Source of the DNA: Pseudocercospora fijiensis CIRAD86
Lineage: Eukaryota > Ascomycota > Dothideomycetes > Mycosphaerellales > Mycosphaerellaceae
NCBI RefSeq assembly: GCF_000340215.1
Contig: NW_006921539.1
Location: forward strand, 2,818,056 to 2,882,055
Reading direction: 5' to 3'
Length of the DNA: 64,000 nucleotides
Part shown: positions 14,303-25,403 of the stretch, in pieces
How the letters are laid out: each line of letters begins with the position of its first letter
How positions within the stretch are numbered: the stretch's first letter is position 1
Translations under genes and position numbers: made by a program
The notes under the pieces: generated by a model
Told to the model about the DNA's origin: nothing
Databases searched by the model: none
The model's input: only the letters and a program-made list of their open reading frames with translations

Positions 14303-16194
14303 ATGGATCCGGCACCTGAGAAGCACGACGTCGTAGTTTCCGAGAAGAACGAGGTTGTCGAACAAGTTACAACGAAAGTCGATGAGGTCGTCAACCTTGT
14401 GCATGATGAAAGTCAGCAGCGATACTCCCCATGGACTTGGTCCATGTGGAGGCTTTATGGCTGCCTCTGGATAGCTTATCTTTGTGGCTGCTTGAATGGC
14501 TTTGATGGCAGCCTTATGGGAGGTGTCAATGCAATGGAAAGCTACCAGAAGTATTTCGAACTGTAGGTGCATACATAACCATCAAGACATGTCCGAGGCT
14601 AATCTGTGGATCTAGTGGACAAGCAAGCTCCGGTACAGGACTGTGAGTGTGCCAGAAGGAGCACGCCGAGAGAGTACATACTTACTGTTCGCAGCGTCTT
14701 CGCCATGTATAACATCGGCAGCATACCCGCAGTCTTTTGTACAGGTAAGGGCCCACGTAACTCGCCCCATTGTCTGTTCTGAGCGCTGACTGATGTCACG
14801 CTGCTATGCAGGTCCGGTAAACGACTTGTTTGGCAGACGGTGGGGTATGTTCACTGGAGCGCTTGTCATCATTGTCGGAACGTGCGTACAGGCGACATCG
14901 CACAATATGGGTCAATTTCTGGCTGGCCGCTTTATCCTCGGATTCGGAGTGTCATTCTGCTGCGTCTCGGCCCCATGCTATGTGTCTGAGTTAGCGCATC
15001 CACACTGGCGAGGCACACTTACCGGATTCTACAATTGTACGTGGTACATCGGTTCCATCGTCGCCGGATGGGTCATCGTTGGCTGCGAGTACATGTCATC
15101 GACATACGCCTTTCGCGTTCCAATTTGGTGCCAACTGATCAGCTCAGTCTTCGTGGCCGTTGGTGTATGGTTCATTCCAGAAAGTACGCGAATTCTCCCA
15201 TTCATTCTTCGGTGGAGAATGCTGATTGTGCTTCAGGCCCTCGCTGGTTGATGGCGAACGACCGATATGAAGAGGCTATGAATATATTGGCCAGATATCA
15301 TGGCGAAGGCAGCACTTCGCACCCAGTCGTAGAGATGCAGCTCAAAGAGATGGCACACCAGATCAGTACTGATGCGTCCGACAAGAAGTGGTGGGACTAC
15401 CGGGAGCTTTTTAACACGCACTCCGCTAGACGGCGTCTAATTTGTGTAATCGGTATGGCGATGTTTGGTCAGCTCAGTGGGAACTCAGCAACTGGTTATT
15501 ATCTACCAGTAATGGCCAAGAATGCTGGTAATTAGTGTGCTTGCTTCACAGATATATATGCTCATGTTTTGCCTTAGGAATCGACGACGCCCACACGCAG
15601 CTCATCCTCAACGCCATTTACCCAATCATCTGCTTCTTTGCGGCAACAGCAGGCGCTCGGTGCTGCGACGTTGTCGGCAGAAGGCCCCTGCTGCTGTACA
15701 GCATAGTCTTCTGCTCGGCTTCGTTCCTTGTCATTTTCGGGACGAGCAAACTAGTCAACGATGATCCGAGCAACACAAGCGCTGCAAACGCCTCAATAGC
15801 GTTCATCTACGTCTTTGGGATAGTATTCAGCTTCGGTTGGACACCATTACAATCGATGTACATCGCAGAGACGCTCCCAACAGCAACAAGAGCAAAGGGC
15901 ACAGCGCTGGGCAACCTTGCCTCAAACGCCGCTGGTGCCATCTCGAACTACGGCATTGGTCCTGGCCTGAATGCCATTGGATACTACTTCTACTTGGTTT
16001 TCGTGGGGTGGGACTTGATCGAGTGGGCAGTCATGTATCTCTACTTTCCGGAAACCAAAGATCGAACCCTTGAGGAGCTTAGTGAGGTATTTGAGGCGAA
16101 GAATCCGGTCAAGAAGTCGTTGGAGAAGCGAGGCACGAACACAGTACTCAGCACCATGGGCTTGCAGGCAGAGCCCGTGCCCGGAACAGCATGA
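14303..16194 (+). CDS. MFS sugar transporter, lactose permease (LAC12)-like
   Basis: Six exons: 14303-14562, 14616-14642, 14695-14744, 14812-15183, 15237-15527 and 15578-16194. All five introns (50-67 nt) are GT-AG and keep phase, giving 538 residues. Family motifs appear across the joins: [10 protein letters not shown] in TM1, [28 protein letters not shown], a loop-6 FIPESPRWL motif, and [16 protein letters not shown] after TM12. These mark a sugar:H+ symporter of the fungal hexose/lactose permease group in the plasma membrane. Exon 2 codes for only nine residues. It lies next to a zinc-cluster regulator and divergent to a GH2 beta-galactosidase, so a beta-galactoside is the likeliest substrate. 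That is inference from context; other hexoses or disaccharides are possible. Confidence 0.9.
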
Positions 16195-16508
16195 AGATCA
16201 TAGCAAGGTGTGGAAGAGAGGAGATGGAGTTTCAATAGTAGTCTACGTACGGTAGAGCGTCGGCTCAGATTTCCGTGCCTTGGCACAATGACGAGAAGCT
16301 TTTTCACATCTGCATCAACACCGTACTCGTGCATCAAAGGTGATCAATGAATGTATACTGATACTGCGGGAAGGGAAGAATACCCACTCTCCCGCCCGAG
16401 CCGAGACGAGATCGTGGGGACAGACGCGGGGAGATGGTGCTTCTTTTCGTCCACTTCCAACGGCAATACCTTTTTGATTTCTCATACTGTGCCAACGCAG
16501 CCACTGCC
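16195..16508. promoter_or_regulatory. Intergenic region between permease and regulator
   Basis: About 310 bases between head-to-tail genes. It should hold the permease 3' UTR and the regulator promoter. Nothing else is recognised. Confidence 0.35.
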
Positions 16509-18472
16509 ATGACTACACGCGTAGTCTTGGACTACCGGACGAAGAAGCGAAAGCGAGGGCCGCATGCGGTAGGTCCCGTGTCACAAGCACGCCTCCATTC
16601 ACTCACGGCAGTTGACGGTACGCTGAAACGAGAAGTGTGCTACATGTAGAGCACGCAAGGTCAAGTGCGATGGCAATCAGCCGTGTGCCCACTGCGCGTT
16701 GGCCGACACCGAGTGTGTCTACGGCTCCGAGCCGCTCACCAAAGCTAAGAGTGACGCGATCCTGGAGACGGTGCTCAGATTAGAGGACCGATTATCCCAT
16801 ATCTCAGCGCAGCTGGTCAGTTGATCAAGTCTCCACTTGAGTGAGGAACATCAAGAGCTCACATGGTGCTTGCAAGGCCAGCCACCCGTCTCTGCGCTCG
16901 CCTCCAAGCCCCGACACCGTTCCGCCAGCAACACGATCTCCACAGACAGTGACTACCGATCGGCAGCCTTCTTCTATCACTGGAGCCCGTCAGCTTGTTC
17001 AAGATGTACGGCACACGCGAAACGAGAGCCTGGACAACGCTGTCCTTTCAGCGGAGCACACGTCAACAACTGAAAGTGTTCTCGCTTGGCCTTATTTCGA
17101 TATCTGCCACAGTCTGAGGAGCCAGTATCAGCCTATATTTGCTCTTGAGCAACAGAGATCCAAGTTCAGCCCGGCCGCTGCCCACCAATTACCTTTTCTG
17201 GACCCTAGCGAGGCGCACACCATTATAAAGGCCTTCCAAGATGTCGTCAACTTTTCTTATCCGACAGTGCTCGCCAGCATCCTAAACGATGTGGAGCATC
17301 GCACGTTGAAGGGACCAAACGACGACAGCGTCGAGGCATGTCTAGCTCTCTTGATCATGGCGCTGGGTTGCGCCTGTCGAGTTGTACAGTTTCTCAACCC
17401 TGATGTGATCCCGTCAAACAGTCCAGACCAGCAGGTCATCCGAAGTAGGCTGCTTGCACAGACGTACTTCGACTTATACCTTCAACGACTCAGTGTGGTC
17501 CACTTGGAGGTGTCAACCACATCTACGCAGTGTGTCTTCTTCACTGCGCTGTTCTTTGCATACCTACAGAGGCCGCTCCAGGCATGGGCTTACATAAGCA
17601 TGACCGCTGCGAAGTGCCGGCTTCTGCTGTCATACTCATCCGCTGATGCGGGTGTCGATACTGAGTGTCTTCGAAGGATATTCTGGTCGTGCTTCATCCT
17701 AGAATCAGACTACATCGCCGAACTGGCTGCGCTTCCCCAAACTGGGGTCAGCGACATGGAGTCGTTGGTACCGTACCCAGCCCTCTATCAGACATCAGAG
17801 GATCACATCGAGCGGGAGCATTCGAGCCTCTACTTTCTAGCATGTGTCTCAATGCGGCGCCTGCTCAATCGCGTCCACGATCTGCTCTACGCGCCTGAAA
17901 CAGGCGTTGCTTTTGACGATGCTCGCTTCCCTCATGTTGTGACCGAGCTCGATCATCAGCTCGAAGAATGGAGAGAATGTTTGCCCCCGTTCTTTCACTT
18001 CACGGTTGATGAGTCAAAGACTGAGACACAACATGGAGGTTTCTTGCGGCAAAGATACCTGACGTGTCGAGCGGTGATATATCGCCCTTTCCTGAATCAG
18101 GTCCTGTCACAGACTTCTCATGGGGAGCTTGTTGGCTCAAACGTGCTTGACAAGAGTGAGATTTGTCTGAGGATGTGCCTGTTGCACATACTCAATCTTC
18201 GGGCTTATAGTCAGACCGTGTTGGTCGACACATGGATCTGCTCTCTCTCCATGGCTAGCACAATGCTTTTGTTGCTTGCGGCGAGTAGGATTCCTGACTT
18301 GAAAGCACGCCTTACCGATGATGTTCTGTCGGTCGGAAACCACCTCTGTGAGCTCATTGAGCCTTGGATGAGCGTGCATGGTGATCAGAAGTCGCCAAGC
18401 GTCAGACAGAGTCTCTGGATGATTAGCGAGATCGATGGACTACTACACCGAGTGTTAGAGAAGGGCGAGTGA
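16509..18472 (+). CDS. Zn2Cys6 zinc-cluster transcription factor
   Basis: Proposed exons are 16509-16568, 16636-16815 and 16877-18472, about 611 residues. The DNA-binding cluster is CATCRARKVKCDG followed by CAHCALADTEC, i.e. C-X2-C-X6-C-X5-C-X2-C-X7-C, preceded by a basic KKRKRG stretch in exon 1. The second exon may begin at 16633 or 16636 (two AG acceptors three bases apart); the second places the first Cys directly after GPHA. The second intron (donor GTCAGT) is required by a frame change; its acceptor at 16876 is the best in-phase choice but not certain. The long third exon is a fungal-specific middle homology region, mostly helical (for instance LRRIFWSCFILESDYIAEL). It sits between two sugar transporter genes and probably controls them and the nearby beta-galactosidase, by inference. 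Confidence 0.8.
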
Positions 18473-18899
18473 TGTTGCAGCCCACCGCTTCTGGCTGTCA
18501 GTATGCCTTTGCTCAATCATGTCAGAACTATTGTACCAGGCATTCACCCGACACAGGCTGAATGACCCCAGACAACCATGCCCAGGCCACCGATTGTGGA
18601 GTCTCCGCATCGCATTCGCTGTGGCGTCCAGACCAAGACCACGCTCATAGGACCGCTCATCTCTTGCGACTTGGCAGCAAGCTGTGCGACCCAGCCGTAG
18701 AATACTCACCACCAATCGATTTTTGAGAACATTTGCCTGCCGCTTGCGAGGCCCGAGTAGTTCTACCCTGGAAACGATCGTCCTTCCGTCTTGGCTCTGC
18801 ATGGCAGCAGGCATTAGAATATTCTCAAAGCCGAATCTGCAGACTTTCTGTCTCGATTGCCTTACACATCCCTCGCCATCGGGACAGTCTTTTGTTGTC
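18473..18899. promoter_or_regulatory. Regulator 3' flank and second permease promoter
   Basis: About 430 bases. An open frame upstream of the ATG at 18900 runs through it but has no transporter similarity, so it is treated as 5' flank. No defined site is recognised. Confidence 0.35.
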
Positions 18900-20812
18900 A
18901 TGAAACTCACCTCACAGGCCCAAGGAGCGGATCCCGTCCTCACTCGTGCTGTTGCAGAGGACAAGGCTCGATGGTGGCAAAAACCCAACTTGCGATATCT
19001 GTACCTGTTTCTCTTTCCGACATGTATGGGCATCGAAATCACCAGTGGCTTCGACAGCCAAATCATCAATGCAGTTCAGATAGTGAAGCCATGGCAGGAA
19101 TATTTCAACCACCCCAAAGGAGCTCTCCAGGGCATTATCGCTGCGATGTATAGCCTTGGGGCCATCTGCTCGCTGCCCTTGATTCCCGCGATCACTCAAA
19201 GGTTCGGACGACGATGGTCGATTTTCCTGGGCAGTTGGGTTATGGTAGCTGGGTCAATCCTGCAATGCGCATCGGTGCATGTGGGAATGTATCTCGCCGC
19301 ACGTTGGCTTCTTGGCTTTGGCATTCCTATGTGAGACCAACGCCTTCACGACAGGTAACGGGTCTAAGCCGTACACTGACCGTGCGGTCCTCGTCTTCTA
19401 CAGTTGTATCATCAATGGAGCAGCTATGCTCGGCGAGCTCGGCTACCCAAAAGAGCGACCGATCTTGACATCATTATTCAACTCCTCCTACTTTATTGGC
19501 GCCATCCTCGCTGCCGGGTGAGATCTGAGCCCGTTCAGAGCATCGGGCTATCACTGATCATGTTGCCAGTATCACATTCGGTACGCAATCTCTTGCGCCA
19601 TCTGACTGGTCGTGGCGATGCCCTTCCCTCCTTCAAGCAATGCCATCATTGGTACAAGTTTCTCTAATATTGTGAGACGTACTGTCTTCAAACCAAGAGA
19701 ATTAAATCTAATACCAGCCTAGCTTTGTCCCGGAGTCACCGCGTTGGCTCATCAGCCAGGATCGTCGAGATGAAGCGTACGAAATCTTGGTGAGATACCA
19801 TGCTGAAGGCGATCGCAGCTCGAGTCTCGTAGCCGCAGAAATGGCACAAATTGAAAACACGATCAAGATGGAACTTGACAGCTCCAAACAAACGTGGATG
19901 GATCTGCTTCGAACTGCTGGAATGCGAAAACGTTTGCTCATCGGATCTCTTCTGGGCCTCTTTACCCAATGGTCGGGCAACACGCTCATCAGCTACTATC
20001 TGAACGACATTCTCGAATCTATTGGCATCACAGACTCGAGCTTCAAGGCAAAGTTGAATATTGGACTCAATTGCTGGGCTCTGGTGAATGCTTCTTGTGC
20101 GGCTCTGGTCGTGCGCAGATTCCCTCGCCGCAAGATGTACTTGACCTGCGCGTCTTCTTTGCTGGTTGTCTATTGTGGTTGGACTATCGCTCAAGAACGT
20201 TACTTGTCGACAGGTGTGCTCGCCGCTGTAAGTATCGACCAATTCCCAAACACTCAAAGTTCTCTCGATCCAATGCTGACTTGCTGCCTTTCTCCTCAGG
20301 GCCACGCCGTCATCTTCTTCATGTTCCTGTACTCGCCATGCTACAACATCGGCTACAACGCCTTGACATATAGTGAGCTGCTTTCGGTTACATTTGACAG
20401 CACTTCAGCTGACATCGAAATTAGCATTCCTGGTCGAACTTTTCCCATTCGCAGTCCGTACCCGAGGTATGGCTGTGTTCCAGTTCTTCGGGCGTGGCGC
20501 TGGCTTCTTCAGCACATTTGTCAATCCAATCGGTCTTCAAAACGCCAAGTGGAAGTACCTGATCATGTACTGCGTTTGGCTTGGGTTCGAGATCATATGC
20601 ATCTACTTCCTCTGGCCAGAGACTTACGGACGCACGTTGGAGGAGTTGGCATTCTGTAAGTCTGTTCCACCTGGTAAAAGACTGTGCTGACTGGTATTGT
20701 AGTATTTGAAGACGATGCCTTGAAGGAGCATCAGGAGAAGGTCACAAAACAGGAACTTGACAAAACTGACGCTACCACGACAACGATCGAAATTGTTGAG
20801 GACAAGGCTTGA
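18900..20812 (+). CDS. MFS sugar transporter, second lactose permease-like
   Basis: Seven exons: 18900-19330, 19404-19517, 19570-19671, 19723-20227, 20300-20372, 20425-20655 and 20703-20812. The six GT-AG introns are 47-73 nt, and phases agree throughout to give 521 residues. Family motifs include GIEITSGFDSQIINAV (TM1), RFGRRWS, LAARWLLGFGIPI, FFVPESPRWLI in the central loop, ELFPFAVRTRG and PETYGRTLEELAFLFE at the C-terminal end. It is a plasma-membrane sugar:H+ symporter of the same broad group as the gene at 14303, but with a different intron pattern, so not a recent copy. The two may differ in affinity or substrate. Expression under the adjacent zinc-cluster regulator is likely but inferred. 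Confidence 0.88.
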
Positions 20813-21467
20813 AATTATCCTAAGCTGGCTGCGTGTACTCCAGTGCTCGCTCGTCGATCAGGTTTTGTTTGGGTTTGTCAGTCTGAACGCCATTCGCTTA
20901 TGGCTTGAACCAGAAGTTCTCAATACTCGCATAACCATCTCACTTTTCTTCGCTTCGAGTCACAGTTCTCCTCTTTCGGATCTTGACATGCGTCGAACAT
21001 GTCTGCGGGCGAATCCTTAAATGCCAGTCCGATCACCCAGTGCACCAGGTCTGACGAAGAGGTCACATTATGTATGGGTCTAGGTCCGCGATTGATCACA
21101 ATGTGATTGCCGCCTCTGTATTATGTGGTGTTCCGGCAGCGGCGGTAGTGCGATTGCTGAAGCTTGCTTTGCCTGTGACGAAGAATCCGAGGGAAAATTT
21201 GTCGCAATTATGCCACACATATTCCACCGCAGCCTTCCGATTCGCGTCAACTGCATCTTCCTCAGGAGGAGGTGTGGGCTTGTTTCGAAAATCCGCCTAG
21301 GCCAAGGCATCCATTTAAGGAAACAATTGTGTCGAGAAAATCGACAGTCGTTGAAACGCGCACTGGTTTCACAGCCGAGCAGTACTGTCCTTCCGCCCAA
21401 AACCTGGATTCACTTGTTTGCAAACCCACTTGCAGCTGGATTGTGCCGTTATTAGATGTGTCTACGA
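20813..21467. other. Intergenic, convergent gene ends
   Basis: 655 bases between the permease stop and the stop of the minus-strand hydrolase. Several short frames overlap here without recognisable content. Probably 3' UTRs of both genes. Confidence 0.4.
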
Positions 21468-22769
21468 CTACAGCTCATCATGTTGCAGCAAACCATCTCT
21501 TTCTTCACCTACGACATCTGCTCCAGATCTAGAGACTCGAGCCGACTTGGGTAGCGTCTCTCGCAGCCATGCTTCCGTGGTGTCGGCAGAAAGCTTCTGT
21601 GAATAATGCTGGTGTAGGCAGTGGCCCGTATTGGGCGGTACGAAGTAATCGAAGCGGGCAGCATGAGGGAATGCCTTTTTGCCTGTGCGAGCGAGTATCG
21701 AATTGTCGTTTTGCATGTAGGACCAGGAACCTCCTAAACCGTTCTTATCGCCACTACCGCAGTCGACATGGCCAGCGCGATAACTAGTAGCGCAGAAGAA
21801 ATCGTCGTGTTGGCCAGTCACCAGAAGTACTTTGCCTCTGAACGAGGCAGCCGGAACGCCATTTAGCAATGAAGAGGTCAGTAATTCCCCAAATGCCACT
21901 GTGCCAACCTGCGTCCACATCTGCTTCGTGATAGCGGTGTCGTAGTGTGCCCCTTCGAAATCCGTCCCAGCACCCCAGAAGTTCATTTGTGTCATGCCTT
22001 TCTCACTGCTTGGCTGTAGGTATCCCCAGCCAAGCTTGGTGAATCGTTTTCTGGCATCCGCTAGACGAGCCGGCCAGAACTGTAAGCGGAGCGCAGTGGT
22101 TATGGCGGCTTTGTGAACGAATGCAGTCCATCCGTTTAAGACAAGCCTTTCAACTGCTCTTGGGTACTTCGTAGCAAGCCCTTGGCCGAGGATCGAGCCC
22201 CAAGAATGTCCGTACCAAATAACCTCTTTTGGGACTTTCCCCAAAGCTCCAGCTCGAATTTTTTCAATGAGAGAATTCATCGCCTCAATTTGAGCGGGAA
22301 GATGGACCACGAGGAACGGATTTGGTTTATCCGAGCGACCATTCCCCAGCCGGTCAACAGCAAGCGTGTCGTATCCTTTCGATAGGGCATAATCCACATA
22401 GCTGTAGTTCTTGCCGCCAAATGCTTCTATGCCTAGACTTGGTGAATCTAACCCTGAGAAGAAGTGTCTGCTTCCACATATTCCGTGTACCAACAATTGA
22501 AGCCTTCCATTATTCTCCGGATCTCGCACAGTGCTGGCGCAATGCGTGGCTCGTATGGTATATTTTCCTTGAGCTGGCAAATTAAAGAGAAACCCCAGCC
22601 ATAAATGGAGGTAGTTTGATAGCGACGGAAGATCAAATCTCTCTGGCAGTGCTGGGACGTTTGCCCCGACAGTCACAAGCACCTCGACTTCCTTGCAATG
22701 CTGTTCGGCTGCAAATGCTGTGCTGGCAGTGCAGGCGAGGAGAGCAGAACATGCCGCAGCGAGTCTCAT
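21468..22769 (-). CDS. Secreted alpha/beta hydrolase
   Basis: An uninterrupted minus-strand gene for 433 residues. A clear signal peptide (MRLAAACSALLACTASTAFA, cleavage near residue 20-21) is followed by an alpha/beta hydrolase fold. It has the oxyanion-side LLVHG, the nucleophile elbow GHSWGS (S189), an acid in TGQHDDF (D322 or D323) and a histidine in NTGHCLH (H383). Many Cys residues fit secretion. The family includes esterases, lipases and peptidases; the substrate cannot be told. It lies at the end of the sugar block, tail to tail with the second permease, and directly borders a RIP-mutated island upstream. Membership in the sugar cluster is uncertain. Confidence 0.85.
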   Translation of the reverse strand: MRLAAACSALLACTASTAFAAEQHCKEVEVLVTVGANVPALPERFDLPSLSNYLHLWLGFLFNLPAQGKYTIRATHCASTVRDPENNGRLQLLVHGICGSRHFFSGLDSPSLGIEAFGGKNYSYVDYALSKGYDTLAVDRLGNGRSDKPNPFLVVHLPAQIEAMNSLIEKIRAGALGKVPKEVIWYGHSWGSILGQGLATKYPRAVERLVLNGWTAFVHKAAITTALRLQFWPARLADARKRFTKLGWGYLQPSSEKGMTQMNFWGAGTDFEGAHYDTAITKQMWTQVGTVAFGELLTSSLLNGVPAASFRGKVLLVTGQHDDFFCATSYRAGHVDCGSGDKNGLGGSWSYMQNDNSILARTGKKAFPHAARFDYFVPPNTGHCLHQHYSQKLSADTTEAWLRETLPKSARVSRSGADVVGEERDGLLQHDEL

Positions 22770-22996
22770 GTTTGTGGTATATCCAGGCTCCAGTGCTCGG
22801 ATTGTACGGCGTAGGAGAGCTGTGGATCAGCGGGCAGTTTGGGCATCCAAGATATCAGGAACAGTGTCTTGTTCTTTACGTGTGTTCTCATTACAGGCGC
22901 TTCTCATGCTCCAGGGATACTGGGTTTTGCGTTTTACCGTAGAATGCCAAGAATAGAATAGCGGCTCTGTAGCACGGAACCTTATAGTTTGCTAGG

Positions 22997-23610
22997 GAAT
23001 ATGCTCGGGTAAATGCTCAAATAGTACACATTGGCATAGTAATTACTCGGATAGGACACATTAGCATAGTAAGTAAATATTAGTATAGTAATTACTTAGA
23101 TAGGAAATATTAGTATAGTAATTACTTAGATAAAGAATTCTAGTACCTTTTACTATATCTATAGGTTTTCTAAATGCTATATCCGTAGGATACGTAGATA
23201 GGTATAAAAATTAGTAGAAATTAGACTTATTTATAAGTTTGTTTTTAGTTCCCTTTTTTTATATATATTTTAGTAGCGATACTACTAGCGATATAGCTAG
23301 CGATACGACTAGTAGCGGTATAACTAGTTACGATACGACTAGTAGTAATACGATTAGTAGCGATACGACCGATACGACTAGTAGCGATACTATCCTTTAC
23401 TTTACTACTCTTCGTATATCTAAGCTACAAGCGAAATATAAGTAGGCGAGATAGGAAGAATCCTATTAGACTTATCTAAGTAATTCCTATACTAATGTTT
23501 ACTATCTAAGTAATAGGAATCCTATATAAGTAATTACTATACTAATATATCCTATATAAGTAATTACTATACTAATATATCCTATTTAAGTATTTACCTA
23601 GAATATACTC
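22997..23610. mobile_element. MITE-like element with long iterated inverted ends
   Basis: The two ends are imperfect inverted repeats. The left end carries copies of a unit like TTAGYATAGTAATTACTYRG separated by ATAGGA(C/A)A (about 22997-23135). The right end carries its complement (about 23465-23610). Differences are mostly C/T and G/A, as RIP would make. The middle holds a degenerate AGCGATACGACTAGT array (23274-23398) and no transposase. The size of about 0.6 kb and the lack of coding fit a non-autonomous DNA transposon. Exact termini and target duplication could not be fixed. Confidence 0.6.
23274..23398. repeat. Degenerate 15-bp tandem repeat
   Basis: Around eight imperfect copies of a unit like AGCGATACGACTAGT. 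Copies differ by single changes and deletions. It forms the centre of the MITE-like element. Read as protein it gives only Ser/Thr/Asp-rich low complexity. Confidence 0.75.
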
Positions 23611-25214
23611 CTCTTCTACTTTCGTAGACCTTAAAGTATATCCTTATACTACTAAATAGCGATTATTATTAGCCTAATACCCGAGTTAGCGTATATAGTC
23701 GCAATCTACGTTACTAGCGACCTCGTACGGTAGTACTTTAAGATACCTAATCGTAGTAGAGCGACGACTTCGTAGACTTTATAGACTCTAGGAATATATA
23801 AACTAGTCGATAAGGACCTACCGGACTATAAGAATACTACTAAGTAGCGCGAGTCGCCTATAAAAGGTCGAAAGAAGAATAATATAAAGTCGAAGATAGC
23901 GGCGGCGCTAAAGAAAACTTTAAGTTTAGTAAGACTTGTATACTAAATAACGGGTAGATATAGAAGGAGTTTACTAAATAGAATAAAAGCGCCTCGACGG
24001 CAGTTAGTAATAATAATAGAGAGGTCGTAGATTTGATAGCTATAGTAGACGCTTCGCTATCGAAGCCTAGCCCTATATTTAATAAGTTAGCGCCGCCGCG
24101 AGTAATTAATAGGGTAGAAATTAATAAAGAAAATATCGAGATAGCTTCTTACGATACTTATAACACTTTATAGTATTAAGTATAAACAAGCGTAGCGCCT
24201 ACTTACTAGTAAGTAAGAGGTCGCTATAAAGAACTACGAGCGTGCTAGCTATTCTACTTAATATTACTACGAAGCCTTCTATTAGATAGTCTCTTAGATA
24301 TAGAAGAAGAAAGAAGTAGCTCCCTATAGGCGGCTACTTTATAATAGCTTCTATATAGGTAATTAGTAAGAGTAACTAGTTTAGGTAGTTTAAAGTTAAT
24401 AACTATAAAAGAAGAAGGTGGGGTTGCTCTGGCTATATCTATCGCTCCTATCTTATATAAATACTAATCTCTCGAAGGGGACGATTATCGTATAGTACTC
24501 GCTACTATACTTAAGTCTAAGCGTAATAGAAAGGACGAGATTAAAGTAGATCTCGAGTTTAAGACAGCGGTAAAGGATACTAGACCTACGGCTATCAAAT
24601 TCCACAAGTTAAAGCCAAATAACCAGTAGACTATCGACAGAATTACCCACACCACCAAATAAAGATAGGTTAGTATATCGCTAAGATTAAAGCTAACAAT
24701 TAGTATAGCAACGAATCTTATAAGAACTATAACTAGTACTACTATAGTAGATACTACTAGACGATCTACCTAATATTAAAGATAACTATCTCTAGATTAG
24801 CAGTAATAATACTAGGCTCTAGTCTATAGCCCTTACTACTAACAAACCTAGCGTTATAATAAAGAAGCCGCCTAAGAATATTACTACTAAAACAGCTTAA
24901 TTTACTAATAATGTAAGAGATAAGATAAAGTAGAGAAGGGCAAAGAAGACTCTATATTCTTAGGTACTATATATACTATATAACTATAGTAAGTCTACGC
25001 CTATAACTTATATTAATTATAAGGGAGTATTTAAGGCCGCTTTCTAAGCTATTAATAGTATTCTTTAGCCTAGCAGCTCTCGTACTATTCCGGCTTAGTA
25101 ATAATCTTAATTAGAGCTATAATAAGTATAGTATAACTCGCCTATTCTACTACGAGTTGCTAAGCAAATTAGTACGCCTATCTTAAGCCTTATAAGATAG
25201 TTCTTTTAATAGGC
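23611..25214. mobile_element. RIP-mutated sequence, unassigned
   Basis: AT-rich block between the MITE-like element and the left LTR. Broken frames on the plus strand are Lys/Arg-rich (for instance around 23770-23990) but no domain is recognised. A short piece near 24595-24660 keeps CpA dinucleotides and looks less mutated. The gypsy element is inserted in this sequence or its neighbour, which continues at 32289. Confidence 0.45.
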
Positions 25215-25403
25215 TATTAGAGGTTATACGTAATTGGCATGTAACTAGACTAAGTAAAGCTAGGGTCCTAATGCCTTAGGCAGGGCTTAGCGCTTAGCGT
25301 TAGGCTAACTAGCCTGCCTTCCTCCCTCTCCTCTTAGACCTCTATCGAATACTATACTAATTCACTACTACCCTATCTACCTGCTAACATAACCCTTCTT
25401 ATA
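25215..25403 (+). repeat. Left LTR of gypsy element (189 bp)
   Basis: Matches 32095-32283 over its full length with eight differences, all CpA/TpG versus TpA. The ends read TA...TA, as expected from TG...CA after RIP. It is preceded by the 5-bp target duplication TAGGC (25210-25214). Confidence 0.93.

Noticed and set aside
23274..23398. CRISPR-like short regular repeats
   Set aside because: Repeats are contiguous without spacers, degenerate, and in a fungal transposon; a minisatellite explains them.
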